Shown here: piece after piece, positions 51,156 through 61,690 of the stretch | Position numbering within the stretch: the first letter of the stretch is position 1 | Layout of the letters: every line of letters starts with the position of its first letter | NCBI GenBank assembly: GCA_016712105.1 | Contig: JADJRU010000001.1 | Coordinates: forward strand, 124,001 to 188,000 | Source: Ahniella sp. | GTDB lineage: Bacteria > Pseudomonadota > Gammaproteobacteria > Xanthomonadales > Ahniellaceae | Reading direction: 5' to 3' | Length of the DNA stretch: 64,000 bases | Made by a program: the position numbers and the translations under genes | Notes under the pieces: generated by a model | Seen by the model: only the letters and a program-made list of their open reading frames with translations | Database searches by the model: none | What the model was told of the DNA's origin: nothing

Positions 51156-53942
51156 ATGAAACGCATGCTGATCAACGCAACTCAGCGTGAAGAGTTGCGC
51201 GTGGCCATCGTCGATGGCCAGAGCCTGTTTGATCTCGATATCGAAATTCCGTCCAAGGAACAGAAGAAATCGAACATCTACAAGGGGCGAATCACCCGCG
51301 TCGAGCCTAGCCTCGAAGCCTGTTTCGTCGAATACGGCTCCGAGCGCCACGGCTTCCTGCCACTGAAAGAAATCGGTCGCGAGTATTTCCAGCCAGGGGT
51401 TGACCACAACCGCGCCGGCATTCGCGAACTGATCAAGGAAGGCACCGAAATCATCGTTCAGGTGGACAAGGAAGAGCGCGGCAACAAGGGCGCAGCCCTG
51501 ACCACGTTCATCAGCCTGGCCGGTCGCTACCTGGTCCTGATGCCGAACAACCCGCGCGCCGGCGGTGTGTCGCGGCGCATCGAGGGTGATGATCGCCAGA
51601 ACCTCAAAGAGGTGATGGACGAGCTCAAGCTGCCCGACGAAATGGGCCTGATCATCCGCACGGCCGGCATGGGTCGCGAGGCCGAAGAGCTTCAGTGGGA
51701 TCTGGATTATCTGCTGCTGGTCTGGAAATCGATCACCGATGCCTCGGCGAACCGCAAGGCGCCTTTCCTGATTTACCAGGAATCGAAGCTGATCATCCGT
51801 GCACTGCGCGATTATCTGCGCAACGACATCGGCGAAATTCTCGTCGACGAAGAGAGCCTGTTCGAAGACGCCCGCGAGTTCATGGCGCAAGTCATGCCCC
51901 AGAACATGCGCAAGCTCAAGCTCTACAAGGAAACCGTGCCGCTGTTCTCGCGGTTCCAGATCGAAACCCAGATCGAGAACGCGTTCGAGCGATCGGTCCG
52001 ACTGCCCTCGGGCGGCTCGATCGTGATCGACCAGACCGAAGCGCTGACGTCGATCGACATCAACTCTCTCGCGCCACCAAAGGTGGCGACATCGAAGAGA
52101 CCGCGCTCAACACGAATCTGGAAGCCGCCGTCGAAGTGGCCCGCCAGTTGCGTATCCGCGACATGGGCGGCCTGATCGTCATCGACTTCATCGACATGGA
52201 TTCGCCGAAGCACCAGCGCGAAGTCGAAGAACGCCTGCGTGACGCACTGCGCATGGATCGTGCGCGCGTGCAGCTCGGCAAGATCTCGCGTTTCGGTTTG
52301 CTCGAGATGTCCCGTCAGCGCCTGCGTCCATCACTGGGCGAAGCCACGGCACTGGTGTGCCCGCGTTGTGAGGGCCATGGCCGCATCCGGTCGGTTGAAT
52401 CGCTGTCGCTGTCGATCCTGCGTATTGCCGAAGAAGAGGCAATGAAGGAAAACACCGGACAAGTGCTGGTGCAGTGCCCGCCGATGGTCGCGAATTTCCT
52501 CCTGAACGAAAAGCGTCGCGCGATCATCGAGATCGAACAGCGCCAGGAGTCGGGCATCATCATCGTGGCCGACGACAAACTCGAAACGCCGCATTACGAA
52601 GTGCGCCGCATTCGCCAGAGCGAAGTGGCTCTGGAAACCGCGCCCAGTTACGAGCGCCTGACGCCGCTGGTGCCGATGGCTATGCCGGCGTCGACCTTGC
52701 CCGTTGTGGAAGGTGAGAAGCCGGCGGTGACACGCATTACGCCCATGGCGCCGATGCCGGCCCGGAATGAGCCGGAAGAAGAGTCGGTAGCGCCAATCGC
52801 CACGGCGATGGTTGCGGCAGCACCCGTCCCTTCCCGCGCTTTGGCGACGGCTCCTGCCGCGACGCCGTCGTCCGGGGGGTTCTGGAACTGGCTGAAGCGT
52901 TTCTTCGGTGCCGAAACCCCTGCTGCCGCAAAGCCGGTTGCAGCGGTTCCCGCGAAGACGGAACAGAAGTCGGTAGGGCAAGGGTCAGCAGAATGGCCAA
53001 GGCCGCGGTGCTCCATCCCAATCGTCCGTTGGCATCGGTGCGCAAGTCGCAGCGGCCGCCGCGGCAGAAACCTTGCCGGTAACCGGCCAAACGGCGACGC
53101 CGGTTCCATCGGATCCGAATGCCGCCAACCCGGAAGTGTTGTTGGAAGGTCAGATTGCCCCAGACGCGGCAGGCGGCGAGAACGCCGCGGCCGCGGGTGA
53201 AGGCAAACGACGTCGTGGCCGTCGCGGTGGCCGTCGACGTCGTCGTGAGCGCGGCGATGCAGCGAATGGTGCCGGAGCAGCTGCCTCGGGCCAGGACACT
53301 GATCTCGACGATGAAGAAGGCGACGCGTTTGACGAGGCGTCCGATCAACCTGCATCGGCAGCAGCAGAACCTGCCGTGGTGGCGATCGAACCTGAATCAG
53401 CGGCTTTGGTGCCAGTAGCGGATGGCGGTGAATCGGCAACGGTCAAAACGCCGCACCCTCGACGTCACCGGGAAGTTGCCGCCGCTGCGGCAGCCGTATC
53501 GGCCACAGAGGCTGTTGAAGTCGCTGCGACCGATGCGCCCGCTGTGATGGCAGAGACCGTCGTTGCGGATGCTCCCGTTCAGGAGGTTCCGGTCGCGGTG
53601 TCCGTGGTTACAGCGCCCGCTGCAGCGGATACGGCCCCTGCTCCGGCGGTTGCAGGGCCGGACGCGATCGAGGCTCCAGCATCGGCCCCGGCTAAACCCG
53701 CCCGTCTGGAACCGGTCATTGAACCCGTTCAGGTCGCCGTGACAGTGCCTGTGGTTGCTGCGGTGGTTGCTGAACCTCAAGTGGTTGCTGAACCTCAAGT
53801 GGTTCCACAGCCCCAGGTCGTTGCGGAAGTCCAAGCAGTCGCCGCCGCGGTCGAGAAGCCTTCCGTTGTGGAAGCGCCAGTTGAAGCGGTTGTCTCGGCA
53901 GTAGCTGAAGACGCAGCCGACAAACCTGCACCGACAGCCTGA
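51156..53942 (+). pseudogene. rne: Ribonuclease E (two apparent frameshifts)
   Basis: RNase E starts general mRNA decay and matures stable RNAs at the membrane. The first frame has the S1 domain (SNIYKGRITRVEPSLEACFV) and runs to the first catalytic Asp (TSIDINS). The frame then changes near 52066 (one base missing), giving RATKGGDIEETALNTNLEAA and the second Asp in IVIDFIDM, then the zinc-link CPRCEGHG. Near 52983 GGG appears to carry one extra base and the frame returns to GQQNGQGRG and the C-terminal scaffold. That tail has an arginine-rich patch (GKRRRGRRGGRRRRRE) and Ala/Val/Pro-rich sequence with EPQVV repeats. Reconstructed length is about 928 residues. RNase E is normally essential, so errors are likely. 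ATG 51156 follows GAAGGAC. Confidence 0.88.
53763..53798 (+). repeat. Exact 18-base tandem repeat in the rne tail
   Basis: GTGGTTGCTGAACCTCAA occurs twice in direct tandem (53763-53780 and 53781-53798), encoding two VVAEPQ units in the disordered tail of RNase E. A diverged third unit follows (VVPQPQ). Confidence 0.85.
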
Positions 53943-53965
53943 CCGTCGTAACGCTTGACCCATCA

Positions 53966-53994
53966 AGCCGGTGCCCAACAAGCACCGGCTTTTT
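53966..53994 (+). terminator. Rho-independent terminator of rne
   Basis: AGCCGGTGC and GCACCGGCT form a nine-pair stem around a short loop, followed by a run of T (53990-53994), 24 bases past the rne stop. Confidence 0.85.
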
Positions 53995-54099
53995 GCTGGG
54001 CGCTGAGTGGGCTGCCTCTGAACAACCTGCCAGCCCTTCAGACCGTCTGTTCTGCTGCATGCCCCCTGTGCGAGCATGTGGGCCCGAGGAGTGACTTGA

Positions 54100-54810
54100 A
54101 TGCGCGTCAGTAAATACATCGCAGATACGGGATTCTGCTCGCGCCGCGAGGCGGACAAATTGCTTGCGGCCCGACGGGTGACCGTGAACGGAGTCGCCGC
54201 TTCGGTGGGCACACTTTATGCAGAAGGCGACGACGTCCGCCTGGATGGCCAGGCGCTTCGTGCTCGCGCAAAGAAGGCAGGACGCGCTCATGTATACATC
54301 GCGTTCCACAAGCCGGTGGGTGTGACCTGCACGACCGAGTCGTCGGTCAAGGGCAACATCGTCGACTTCATCGGTCATGAACGGCGCATCTTTCCAATCG
54401 GGCGACTGGACAAGGATTCCGAGGGACTGATCCTGTTGACCAGCAACGGCGACATCGTCAACGAGATTCTTCGTTACGAGAACGGCCACGAAAAGGAATA
54501 CCTGGTTGCCGTGAACCATGACGTGACGCCGGAGTTTACGAGGGCGATGTCACGCGGCGTGATGATCCACGGAGAAATGACCAAACCTTGCCGGACCAGC
54601 CGCATCAGCAAATTCGCGTTTCGGATCGTGTTGCAGCAAGGACTCAATCGACAGATTCGCCTGATGGCAGCCGCGTTTGGTTATCGGGTCAAACAACTGG
54701 TTCGCGTGCGGATCGACAACATCAAATTGGCACACCTCAAACCAGGGCAATGGCGCAACCTGACGGATGCGGAGTTGGCTGGTTTGATTCCCGGACGCGA
54801 CGACTGGTGA
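54100..54810 (+). CDS. rluF: 23S rRNA pseudouridine(2604) synthase RluF
   Basis: A 236-residue RsuA-type pseudouridine synthase. The N-terminal S4 domain opens MRVSKYIADTGFCSRREADK. The catalytic motif is IGRLDKDSEGLILLTSNGD with the Asp nucleophile, and RISKFAFRIVLQQGLNRQIR is the family C-terminal motif. The similarity is closest to RluF, which modifies U2604 of 23S rRNA. It follows the rne terminator and probably has its own promoter in 53995-54099. Confidence 0.9.
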   Translation: MRVSKYIADTGFCSRREADKLLAARRVTVNGVAASVGTLYAEGDDVRLDGQALRARAKKAGRAHVYIAFHKPVGVTCTTESSVKGNIVDFIGHERRIFPIGRLDKDSEGLILLTSNGDIVNEILRYENGHEKEYLVAVNHDVTPEFTRAMSRGVMIHGEMTKPCRTSRISKFAFRIVLQQGLNRQIRLMAAAFGYRVKQLVRVRIDNIKLAHLKPGQWRNLTDAELAGLIPGRDDW

Positions 54811-54923
54811 ATTGCCTCGAGTTCCCGTGCACCGAACTTCGCTCCGGTTCGGGTTGGTTTGTTGGACGCCCAATTCATGACCTGAAAGCCACCAGTTCGC
54901 TGATCGGACTTTTGTTGGCAGGC

Positions 54924-55819
54924 TCAGTGCGTTGTTGACTGGCCCGACCGGATCTCGGGACCTTGTCGGATCCTGATCGAGAACTCGGGATGGTCGGCAT
55001 GGGCCTCCACCCTTTCGTTGATTCGGTGCGCCGCGCGGTACCGATCTGACGGCAAGTCAGTCTCGATCAGGTTCAACTCAAAGGCTAGATCATCGGAGTA
55101 AGCGGGCAGGAGCGTCTTGTAACTCCAGGGGATCGAACCCGGTGCGATCTCCAGCACGTGGTCCACGATGTTGCTCGTGCACGTGTTGGTCAGCGTATTG
55201 TAGAACTCCGGGTTGCTCGCTATCCCTGCGCTGCGGTTCACCATGGACGTCAGGATCGCCTTGGTCTGTTCCGGCGTTGCGCGCATTCGGTATAAAAAGA
55301 CATCGTCGCGGCGATGCAGGACACGCAAGCCGATCAGGTCCCTTTCGTCGCCGAAGACGTAGGCCAGTTCATACTGTCGGAGCAGGCCCTTTAACGGCGA
55401 AAAGGTTTCTCCTTGTTCCTTGCGGATTTCCACCGAGATCGCGAGATATCGGCCATCTCGAAATCCAAAACTCAGAAAGGTATGGGCGGGCCCACGCCAA
55501 TCAGCAAATGGCTCGACGATGAACCAGAGGCTCTCGACCTCGTTGAGACTGTAGCTGCGCGACTCCCAGACCACATCGAAGTCGGTGGCACTGCGGTAGT
55601 GCGCGTTGCGGACATTGCGGACGATCAACTTGCCTGTGTTGTCGATTGTTGCATCGGGCAGGCGAGCTTGGTCACTTGCCCAAGTTCGCTCATTGCTGGG
55701 TCGAAACGCGACGGTCAGCAACCCCTGCAGCGCCAGGAGGGTGGCGAGCGACCAGAAAAGTGCCCTGATGAGTCTTCGCTTTCGCGACTTCAGGGGAGCG
55801 GGCCCTCAACAATGATCAT
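54924..55819 (-). pseudogene. DUF4105 domain protein (probable 5' frameshift)
   Basis: A predicted periplasmic membrane-anchored protein with a DUF4105 (Lnb N-terminal) domain. Conserved parts are NAHYRSATDFDVVWESRSY, the FGFRDGRYLAISVEIRKEQG segment with a likely catalytic pair, and FYNTLTNTCTSNIVDHV with its Cys. The frame has no start codon before a TTG at 55721, yet a good signal anchor (RALFWSLATLLALQGLL) lies upstream in frame. ATG 55819 with GGAG would join it if one base in the C run near 55797 were restored. DUF4105 proteins resemble papain-like NlpC/P60 hydrolases. Function unknown. Confidence 0.65.
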
Positions 55820-55926
55820 GGACAACTCCTTGCCGCCACCAAGCGATGCCTCGTGAGGCGAGTGGTGATCCCGGAAACGACAACGGGCCGCCGAAGCGAC
55901 CCGTTGCCTCGATCACGTCCCGAGCG

Positions 55927-58863
55927 TTACGGGAACGTGACGTTACACGTCAGTGTCTGTCCTGCACCGGGCAGGATGACCGTGGCGAATTGCTGCACAC
56001 CGTAGTTGTTCGGACCACAGGTGAACGTTGACGGTACGCGTGACAACGACAACTGGATGGACGACGTCGGCGCGAAGAACCGCGTGCAGGTCTGCGGTCC
56101 GTTGCAGCTGATGCCGGCAGGCAGCGAGCCAACCGTACCGGTGCCTGTGATGATGACCGTCAGCGTTGCGGCTGGGCAGCCTTCAGGCACTGCAGGACTG
56201 AACACGTCGCAGATGTTCTGCGAGGTCCAGCGGACCGTATCGTTGGCCGTGCCACCTGCGACCGTGAACGTACAGGTGCCGGTTGCACTGCCCGCTCCGC
56301 TCGTCACGTCGAAGCCAGAACCACTCGCCACTGCCTCCGTACGGCCCTGGGCATTCGTCACACCCGGCGGAGAAGTGATGGTGAGCACACCGCCGTTCGC
56401 AACACATGAGCCAGTAATCAGCACACCAGGAACCGGATTTCCAGCCGAGTCGATCAGCACGAGCGTGATCAGACGGCCACCGTCTCCGGTCACGGACTCA
56501 GGGGAAGCCGAGAGGAACAACTGTCCCGTGATGATGTCTGCGGACCCGTTGGCGGACCCATAGGAGAACTGTATCTGCGGCGGTTCACCGGTGGCAGGTT
56601 GGACTACACCACTGGTCGTGACATCAACTGTCACACAACCGTCCTCTCCCGTTGGTTCGTCAAGTATGCCCGGCCCTTCAACACCGTTTGCTCGGCCCGT
56701 GGCTGCGTTCATGTTCAGGAACTGGAAGTTCAAGAACAGGCCCTGCAGTCCGTGGCTCAAGGCATCAGCCACACACGCTGTCACCTGAGTGGTGCGGTTG
56801 CCTGGAATTTCGCCCGGGATGACCACAAGCGTCCCAGGTGCCAGGCCTGCGTACCGCAGCAACTCGACGTCCGTGACGAGTTCTGCAGAGTTGCTGACGA
56901 TTTCACCCGAACCCTGAGCAAACACGGCGGCGAGCTTGCCGAGTTTGCTGACCGGGTAGTTCATCGTGACCCGCGCAACGCCATTGAAGTCAGTAAACGC
57001 GGCCGCTCCGAAGCTCGAGGTGGGTTGTCCCGTAAACGGGACCACACTACTGAAGTTGCCATCGGTAGCGCGGCCGATGATGTACGGAAAGATTGGCCCG
57101 TTGTTGACCGAAGCGCCGGTATCGTCATTGAAGTTGAAGCGGTAGGTAGTCGTCAGCGAAGTCTGGCTGTTCACGCTGGCAACAGTCCGAGCACTTTCCA
57201 AATCACGGTTTCCGTTCAATTCTTCTGCAAAAACGAGAACCGTATCTCCAGGACCGGCGCCACCACCTGCAGTGGTGAAGGCTCCGGTTGGGGCCACGAA
57301 ACTGGTTCCGCCTTCCGCCGGATTACCGTCTCCGCCAGTGATGGAGAAGAAACCATCTGTCTGCGGATGATCAATCAATCCGAAGCGGATTTCGGTCCCG
57401 GGCACCACAGCTTGCCCAAATCGATCCGTCGCAATCGCAGCGACAGTCAGGCTGTAGGTGCCATCCGGATCGCCGGTGATCGTAACGCCGTCATCAGCAA
57501 CCTCTACGTCAACCGAGAACGGATTGACTCTGAGAGAGTTGACATTCGGGGAGGTGATGTCGAGATCGAACAGACGACCGTCGCCAACCGTGAGGCTTTG
57601 GTTGATCGTCAGAGGATCTTGTACACCATTGTCGACGTTATTGTCGGCACGGTCCACGGTCACGCGGATTGGCACGGTGCCAGCGCGAGTTCCCGATTGG
57701 TAGGTGAACTGCGCGATTCCCGAGAAACTGCGGAACCGGACGCTACCGGACCGCTCTGTCGCACCACTTGCAGTGACGGCCGAGAGCTTTTCGGCGCCCT
57801 GGGCACCACCAACGATCTCGGCAAGCACGTTATTGAAGGCCGAAGATCCACTGACCGGATCTGCAACCAAACCGCCGGCACCATCGGTGATGACCGCCTC
57901 GAAACGCTCCGACGTGTTACCACCCGAACCGCTGATATAGACCTGCTGCTGGTCGCGCCTCAGGTCCACACTCGCCGGCAGACGCGGCGTGCCGTTTGTG
58001 ATGTTGAAAGTAATTTCTGCCTGAACCGTTTCATCAGTATCCGGATCGCGAGCGGCAACCTGAATTGTCGTGGTACCGGGCTGGACCAGTGAGCGGAGGA
58101 ACACCACCGAGCGACCACCATTGGTTGGCACTGGTGCAGTGACCAATCGAAGCAGGAACTCGTCGACGTCGTCCGTTTCCGGATCATCGGGAAAACAGAA
58201 TCCGCCCGTATTCAGAACCGGCGTCACGGTGACATCCACTACGTTATCCCGTCCCGTCGGAAACACAGTGACGAGTTCGCCGTTGAGTCGACGCCACGTG
58301 ATGGCAACTTCGCCCAGGAACGGCGAGCCAAGGAAGGGCGGGACGTTGAAGCGATTGGCAGGGAGTGTCGTGGTCGCGGCCGTCAGCGTGAGGCGAGGAT
58401 CGCGAGGCGCACCAGCCACTACCGAAATGGACGTTGACGACGACGCCGTTGCGGAACCGTTCGTGCCGTCCACAGCAGTGACGGTCAGCGTAGCGGTACC
58501 CACCGTACGACTGTGGAACCTGAAGTTGACGTTGCCGCCGACAGTGGTCGACTGGACTCGCTCACCGATCACCACTGGCGCCGTAGTCGATCCACCCCGA
58601 CGCCGTGAGTGACGAGACGACGCCAACCCCGGCGGGGACACCTGGACTGTCACGGTGGTTCCGTCGCGGGCAAACGACCCATTGGCATTCGTGACGCGAA
58701 TGGGCACGTCGACCAGACTGAATGGCGTGGTGCTGGCGGACGCGGGGATCGCGGCCACGCTCAGTTGTGCGGGCTGATTCGCGCCGCCGTCACTGCCACC
58801 ACCGCCGCAGCCAGCAAGCGCCATGGCGCCAGCTAATGCAATTACTCGGATGAGTTGCTTCAT
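55927..58863 (-). CDS. Large lipoprotein with repeated Ig-like (invasin-type) domains
   Basis: A 978-residue exported lipoprotein. The signal (MKQLIRVIALAGAMALAG) ends in LAGC with Cys19, followed by a glycine run. The rest is a chain of beta-rich Ig-like/Big_1-type domains with signs such as DGTTVTVQVSPPG, VTAVDGTNGSATA, DRFGQAVVPGTEIRFGLID and PVPGVLITGSCVANGGV. Many Cys occur in the last third. Such proteins act as surface adhesins or structural lipoproteins. It lies 42 bases behind pilQ in the same direction, a position normally held by aroK, which suggests a link to the type IV pilus. That link is inference. Confidence 0.8.
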   Translation of the reverse strand: MKQLIRVIALAGAMALAGCGGGGSDGGANQPAQLSVAAIPASASTTPFSLVDVPIRVTNANGSFARDGTTVTVQVSPPGLASSRHSRRRGGSTTAPVVIGERVQSTTVGGNVNFRFHSRTVGTATLTVTAVDGTNGSATASSSTSISVVAGAPRDPRLTLTAATTTLPANRFNVPPFLGSPFLGEVAITWRRLNGELVTVFPTGRDNVVDVTVTPVLNTGGFCFPDDPETDDVDEFLLRLVTAPVPTNGGRSVVFLRSLVQPGTTTIQVAARDPDTDETVQAEITFNITNGTPRLPASVDLRRDQQQVYISGSGGNTSERFEAVITDGAGGLVADPVSGSSAFNNVLAEIVGGAQGAEKLSAVTASGATERSGSVRFRSFSGIAQFTYQSGTRAGTVPIRVTVDRADNNVDNGVQDPLTINQSLTVGDGRLFDLDITSPNVNSLRVNPFSVDVEVADDGVTITGDPDGTYSLTVAAIATDRFGQAVVPGTEIRFGLIDHPQTDGFFSITGGDGNPAEGGTSFVAPTGAFTTAGGGAGPGDTVLVFAEELNGNRDLESARTVASVNSQTSLTTTYRFNFNDDTGASVNNGPIFPYIIGRATDGNFSSVVPFTGQPTSSFGAAAFTDFNGVARVTMNYPVSKLGKLAAVFAQGSGEIVSNSAELVTDVELLRYAGLAPGTLVVIPGEIPGNRTTQVTACVADALSHGLQGLFLNFQFLNMNAATGRANGVEGPGILDEPTGEDGCVTVDVTTSGVVQPATGEPPQIQFSYGSANGSADIITGQLFLSASPESVTGDGGRLITLVLIDSAGNPVPGVLITGSCVANGGVLTITSPPGVTNAQGRTEAVASGSGFDVTSGAGSATGTCTFTVAGGTANDTVRWTSQNICDVFSPAVPEGCPAATLTVIITGTGTVGSLPAGISCNGPQTCTRFFAPTSSIQLSLSRVPSTFTCGPNNYGVQQFATVILPGAGQTLTCNVTFP

Positions 58864-58905
58864 TGTCATTCTCCGAAACTTCGTGTTCTGGCAATCACGC
58901 CCGGG

Positions 58906-61137
58906 TTACTGCTTGTCTGCGCCGCGCTGCCGCAAGATCTTCGGTGTCACGAAGATCAGCAGTTCCGCTTTTTCGGCGCTCGATTGTTTGGTCTTGAACA
59001 GGTTACCGAGCAGCGGAAGATCACCAAGGAACGGCGTCTTCTGTAGATCTTCGCGACTCTTGAACTCGTAAACTCCGCCGAGCACCACAGTTTGGCCGTT
59101 CTCGACCAAAACAGCCGTGTTCAGTTCACGCTTGTTGATTTGCGGTACGTCACCGATCGAGGTGCTGACGAAACCGGCCACCTCGTCCTTCTTGACCGCC
59201 ATATTGAGGAAGATCCGGTCGTCCTGGGTGATGGTCGGCGTGACCTTCAGCTCAAGCAGAACTTCCTTGAAGGCCACGGTCGGAATGGGCACGCCACCAC
59301 CCGCAGCGGTGATCGTCACGTAACCCACTTCGTCACCTTGGCGAATCACGGCTTCACGCTGATTGGCGGTAATGACACGCGGATTGGCCACAACCTCGCC
59401 AGAACCCTCTTCCTGCAAGGCCGAGAGTTCCAGATCGAGCAAGTAGTCCGCGCCCAGGATCGACAACCCGAATCGCGGTGCCGATACGTTTGCGGGCAGG
59501 TTGACGTTCAACCGATTTCCGAGGAACGGCGAAATAATGCCGCTTCCGGCCGGACCGGGAACCGAGATCGGGAATGCCGGTCGATTGTTCAGCCGGTTGC
59601 CCAAAGCCTGGTTGATCAAGGTGTCATTGGCTTCGGCGGAACCCGATGTGGTGATGATGTTGCCGTTGTGGTCTTCGTAACCGCCACTGATTCCGAATCG
59701 TGCGCCGATTTCCTTGCCGAATATCTCATTCGCGATGACGATGCGGGATTCAATCAGCACTTGATCGACAGGGCGATCAAGCATTTGGATCAACGCCTTC
59801 AGCTCCCTGATTCGCTCTGGGATGTCCGAAATGAGCAGTGTATTCGTGCGGTTATCGAAAGTTACGCTGCCGCGCTTGGACAGGAAGCCCGATTCCCCGG
59901 TCGTATTGCTCTGACCGCCGCCACCGGCACCTTGGACCTGCGCCCGCTTGGCGCCGTCGGTCAGGAGCTTGGCGATTTCTTCAGCCTTGCCGTAATTGAT
60001 GGCGATGTACTCGGACTCGAGCGACTGTCGGTCTTCAATCGCGATTCGCGCGTCTTCCAGCGCCTGTTCACGCTGAGCGATTTCAACTGTCGGGGCAACC
60101 CAGATCACACCCCCTTCGCGACGTTGGTCAAGCCCCTTGGCCTGGAGCACAACTGCCAGCGCCTGATCCCAGGGCGTATTCACCATGCGCAGGGTGATGT
60201 TGCCCTGCACGCTGTCGGCGACAACGATATTGAATTCGCTGATGTCGGCAATCAACTGCAGAAGCGTGCGAACCGGGATGTCCTGAAAATTGAAGGTGAC
60301 TGGCGTGCCTTTGTATTCCGGTGGCGCTCCTGCCTTGCGTCGCTCGGCAGCTTCATCGGTTTCCTTGGCCTTCGCCACTTCCACGACGAACTGCTCTCCA
60401 GTCTGGTAGGCCATGTGCTCGAACGGACCGCTGGTGTTGATCACCAGGCGCGCGCCACCCGCGCGCTCTTGCGTTTCGATGGAGTTGACCAGCGTGGCGA
60501 AGTCCGTCACGTCAAGCTTCAAGGGCAGGTCATCAGCGAGCGCGACGTCGTAGAGGTCGACCACCACTTTGTTGCTGCCTTCTTTGCGAATATCCGAACC
60601 GGCACCGTCACGGTTGAAGTTGACGACAATGCGGCCTTCACCATTGCTGCCACGACGAAAATCGACCGAGTTGAGGATTGCCTTTTCGGTCCACGATTCA
60701 TTCCGTGAAGCCGCTGCACTGGAGCCTGCGGTGCTAGCGTCTCCCCCGATGGTCAGAATGATCGTGTTGCCATCAATCCGGGAGTTGTGCGTTGCAGGCC
60801 GGAAGAGTTCAACCACCACCCGCGTCCGACCACCGGCTTCGACAATGGCAATCGAGTTGGCAGCGCCGCTTCCGACGTTGATTCGGCGCTCGGCGACCGC
60901 ATTGTTGGTTGCGTCGAGGTCGATGGCGATGCGCGGCGGGCTCTCGGTGGCAAACACTTTGGGAGCCTGTGGCGCCTCATCGAGGACCAACTTGATGTCC
61001 GTGGTGCCATCAGGACGGCTCTCGAAGGACACGTCCTTCAAGGTACTGGCCGCCGCGGAAAGACCAAACGCCACCAGGATCAGGGCAAGTGCCGACCTGT
61101 CAACGATGGATTTGCGTACAGATTTTTGTGTGCTCAT
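58906..61137 (-). CDS. pilQ: Type IV pilus secretin PilQ
   Basis: A 743-residue outer-membrane secretin through which pili extend. A signal peptide (about 1-33) is followed by two AMIN domains that bind peptidoglycan (first VSFESRPDGTTDIKLVL), then a secretin/TonB N-domain (VTFNFQDIPVRTLLQLIADI), a ring-forming N-domain and the C-terminal secretin barrel (IESRIVIANEIFGKEIG and VVANPRVITANQREAVIRQ). ATG 61137 is taken as the start; ATG 61158, overlapping the pilP stop, is possible. Last gene of pilMNOPQ. Confidence 0.95.
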   Translation of the reverse strand: MSTQKSVRKSIVDRSALALILVAFGLSAAASTLKDVSFESRPDGTTDIKLVLDEAPQAPKVFATESPPRIAIDLDATNNAVAERRINVGSGAANSIAIVEAGGRTRVVVELFRPATHNSRIDGNTIILTIGGDASTAGSSAAASRNESWTEKAILNSVDFRRGSNGEGRIVVNFNRDGAGSDIRKEGSNKVVVDLYDVALADDLPLKLDVTDFATLVNSIETQERAGGARLVINTSGPFEHMAYQTGEQFVVEVAKAKETDEAAERRKAGAPPEYKGTPVTFNFQDIPVRTLLQLIADISEFNIVVADSVQGNITLRMVNTPWDQALAVVLQAKGLDQRREGGVIWVAPTVEIAQREQALEDARIAIEDRQSLESEYIAINYGKAEEIAKLLTDGAKRAQVQGAGGGGQSNTTGESGFLSKRGSVTFDNRTNTLLISDIPERIRELKALIQMLDRPVDQVLIESRIVIANEIFGKEIGARFGISGGYEDHNGNIITTSGSAEANDTLINQALGNRLNNRPAFPISVPGPAGSGIISPFLGNRLNVNLPANVSAPRFGLSILGADYLLDLELSALQEEGSGEVVANPRVITANQREAVIRQGDEVGYVTITAAGGGVPIPTVAFKEVLLELKVTPTITQDDRIFLNMAVKKDEVAGFVSTSIGDVPQINKRELNTAVLVENGQTVVLGGVYEFKSREDLQKTPFLGDLPLLGNLFKTKQSSAEKAELLIFVTPKILRQRGADKQ

Positions 61138-61150
61138 GGGATCCGCGACC

Positions 61151-61690
61151 TCATTCATCATCCAGGGCGATCGAAGCCGGACGTTCCATCCAGCCGCCGT
61201 TGCCATTCGAAACCAGTTCGACCAATTCCACGCGGTCTTCGTAGACGGCAGTAATCTGGCCGTCGTTCTGCCCAAGGTAGTTACCCGGCTTGAGCCGATG
61301 TACTGCACCGCTCGGATCGGTGATCAGCGCGGTCGGCGAGTTCATGGGATCGCCGATCGTGCCGACCATGTCCAAGGCGTCCAGCGGAAACCCTTCCAGT
61401 GGTTCCTTGACACGGGAATCGTCCGGACCACTGACACCATCTGTTCCTGACGGATTGTCGTCGTCGCCGAATTGCGCAAATGGATCCCGCAGGTCGTGCG
61501 CCGTATAGGCAAACGGCGGGTATTCCTTCATGGGCGGCAATGGCTCAATCGGAATGCCGCGTTCAGCCTTGATGTCGGCAATCTTCTGTTCGAGATCCCT
61601 GGTACCGGGCACGCAACCTGCAACAAGCAGTGACGTGGCCAACAGGAGCACGGGACGAACTGGCATCCGCGATGGTTTCACTTGATTCAT
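61151..61690 (-). CDS. pilP: Type IV pilus lipoprotein PilP
   Basis: A 179-residue inner-membrane lipoprotein of the pilus alignment complex. The lipobox is VAGC near residue 26. A disordered N-terminal part (PPMKEYPPFAYTAHDLRDPF) that binds PilN/PilO is followed by the C-terminal beta domain with LDMVGTIG, GNYLGQNDGQITAVYED and VELVELV, which contacts PilQ. It overlaps pilO by 4 bases. Confidence 0.94.
   Translation of the reverse strand: MNQVKPSRMPVRPVLLLATSLLVAGCVPGTRDLEQKIADIKAERGIPIEPLPPMKEYPPFAYTAHDLRDPFAQFGDDDNPSGTDGVSGPDDSRVKEPLEGFPLDALDMVGTIGDPMNSPTALITDPSGAVHRLKPGNYLGQNDGQITAVYEDRVELVELVSNGNGGWMERPASIALDDE

Noticed and set aside
52060..52990. Programmed ribosomal frameshifting in rne
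   Set aside because: No slippery heptamer or following structure is evident at either site, and similar shifts occur in many unrelated genes here.
53763..53830. CRISPR-like short repeat
   Set aside because: The repeats are in-frame coding units without spacers, within the rne tail, and no cas gene is present.
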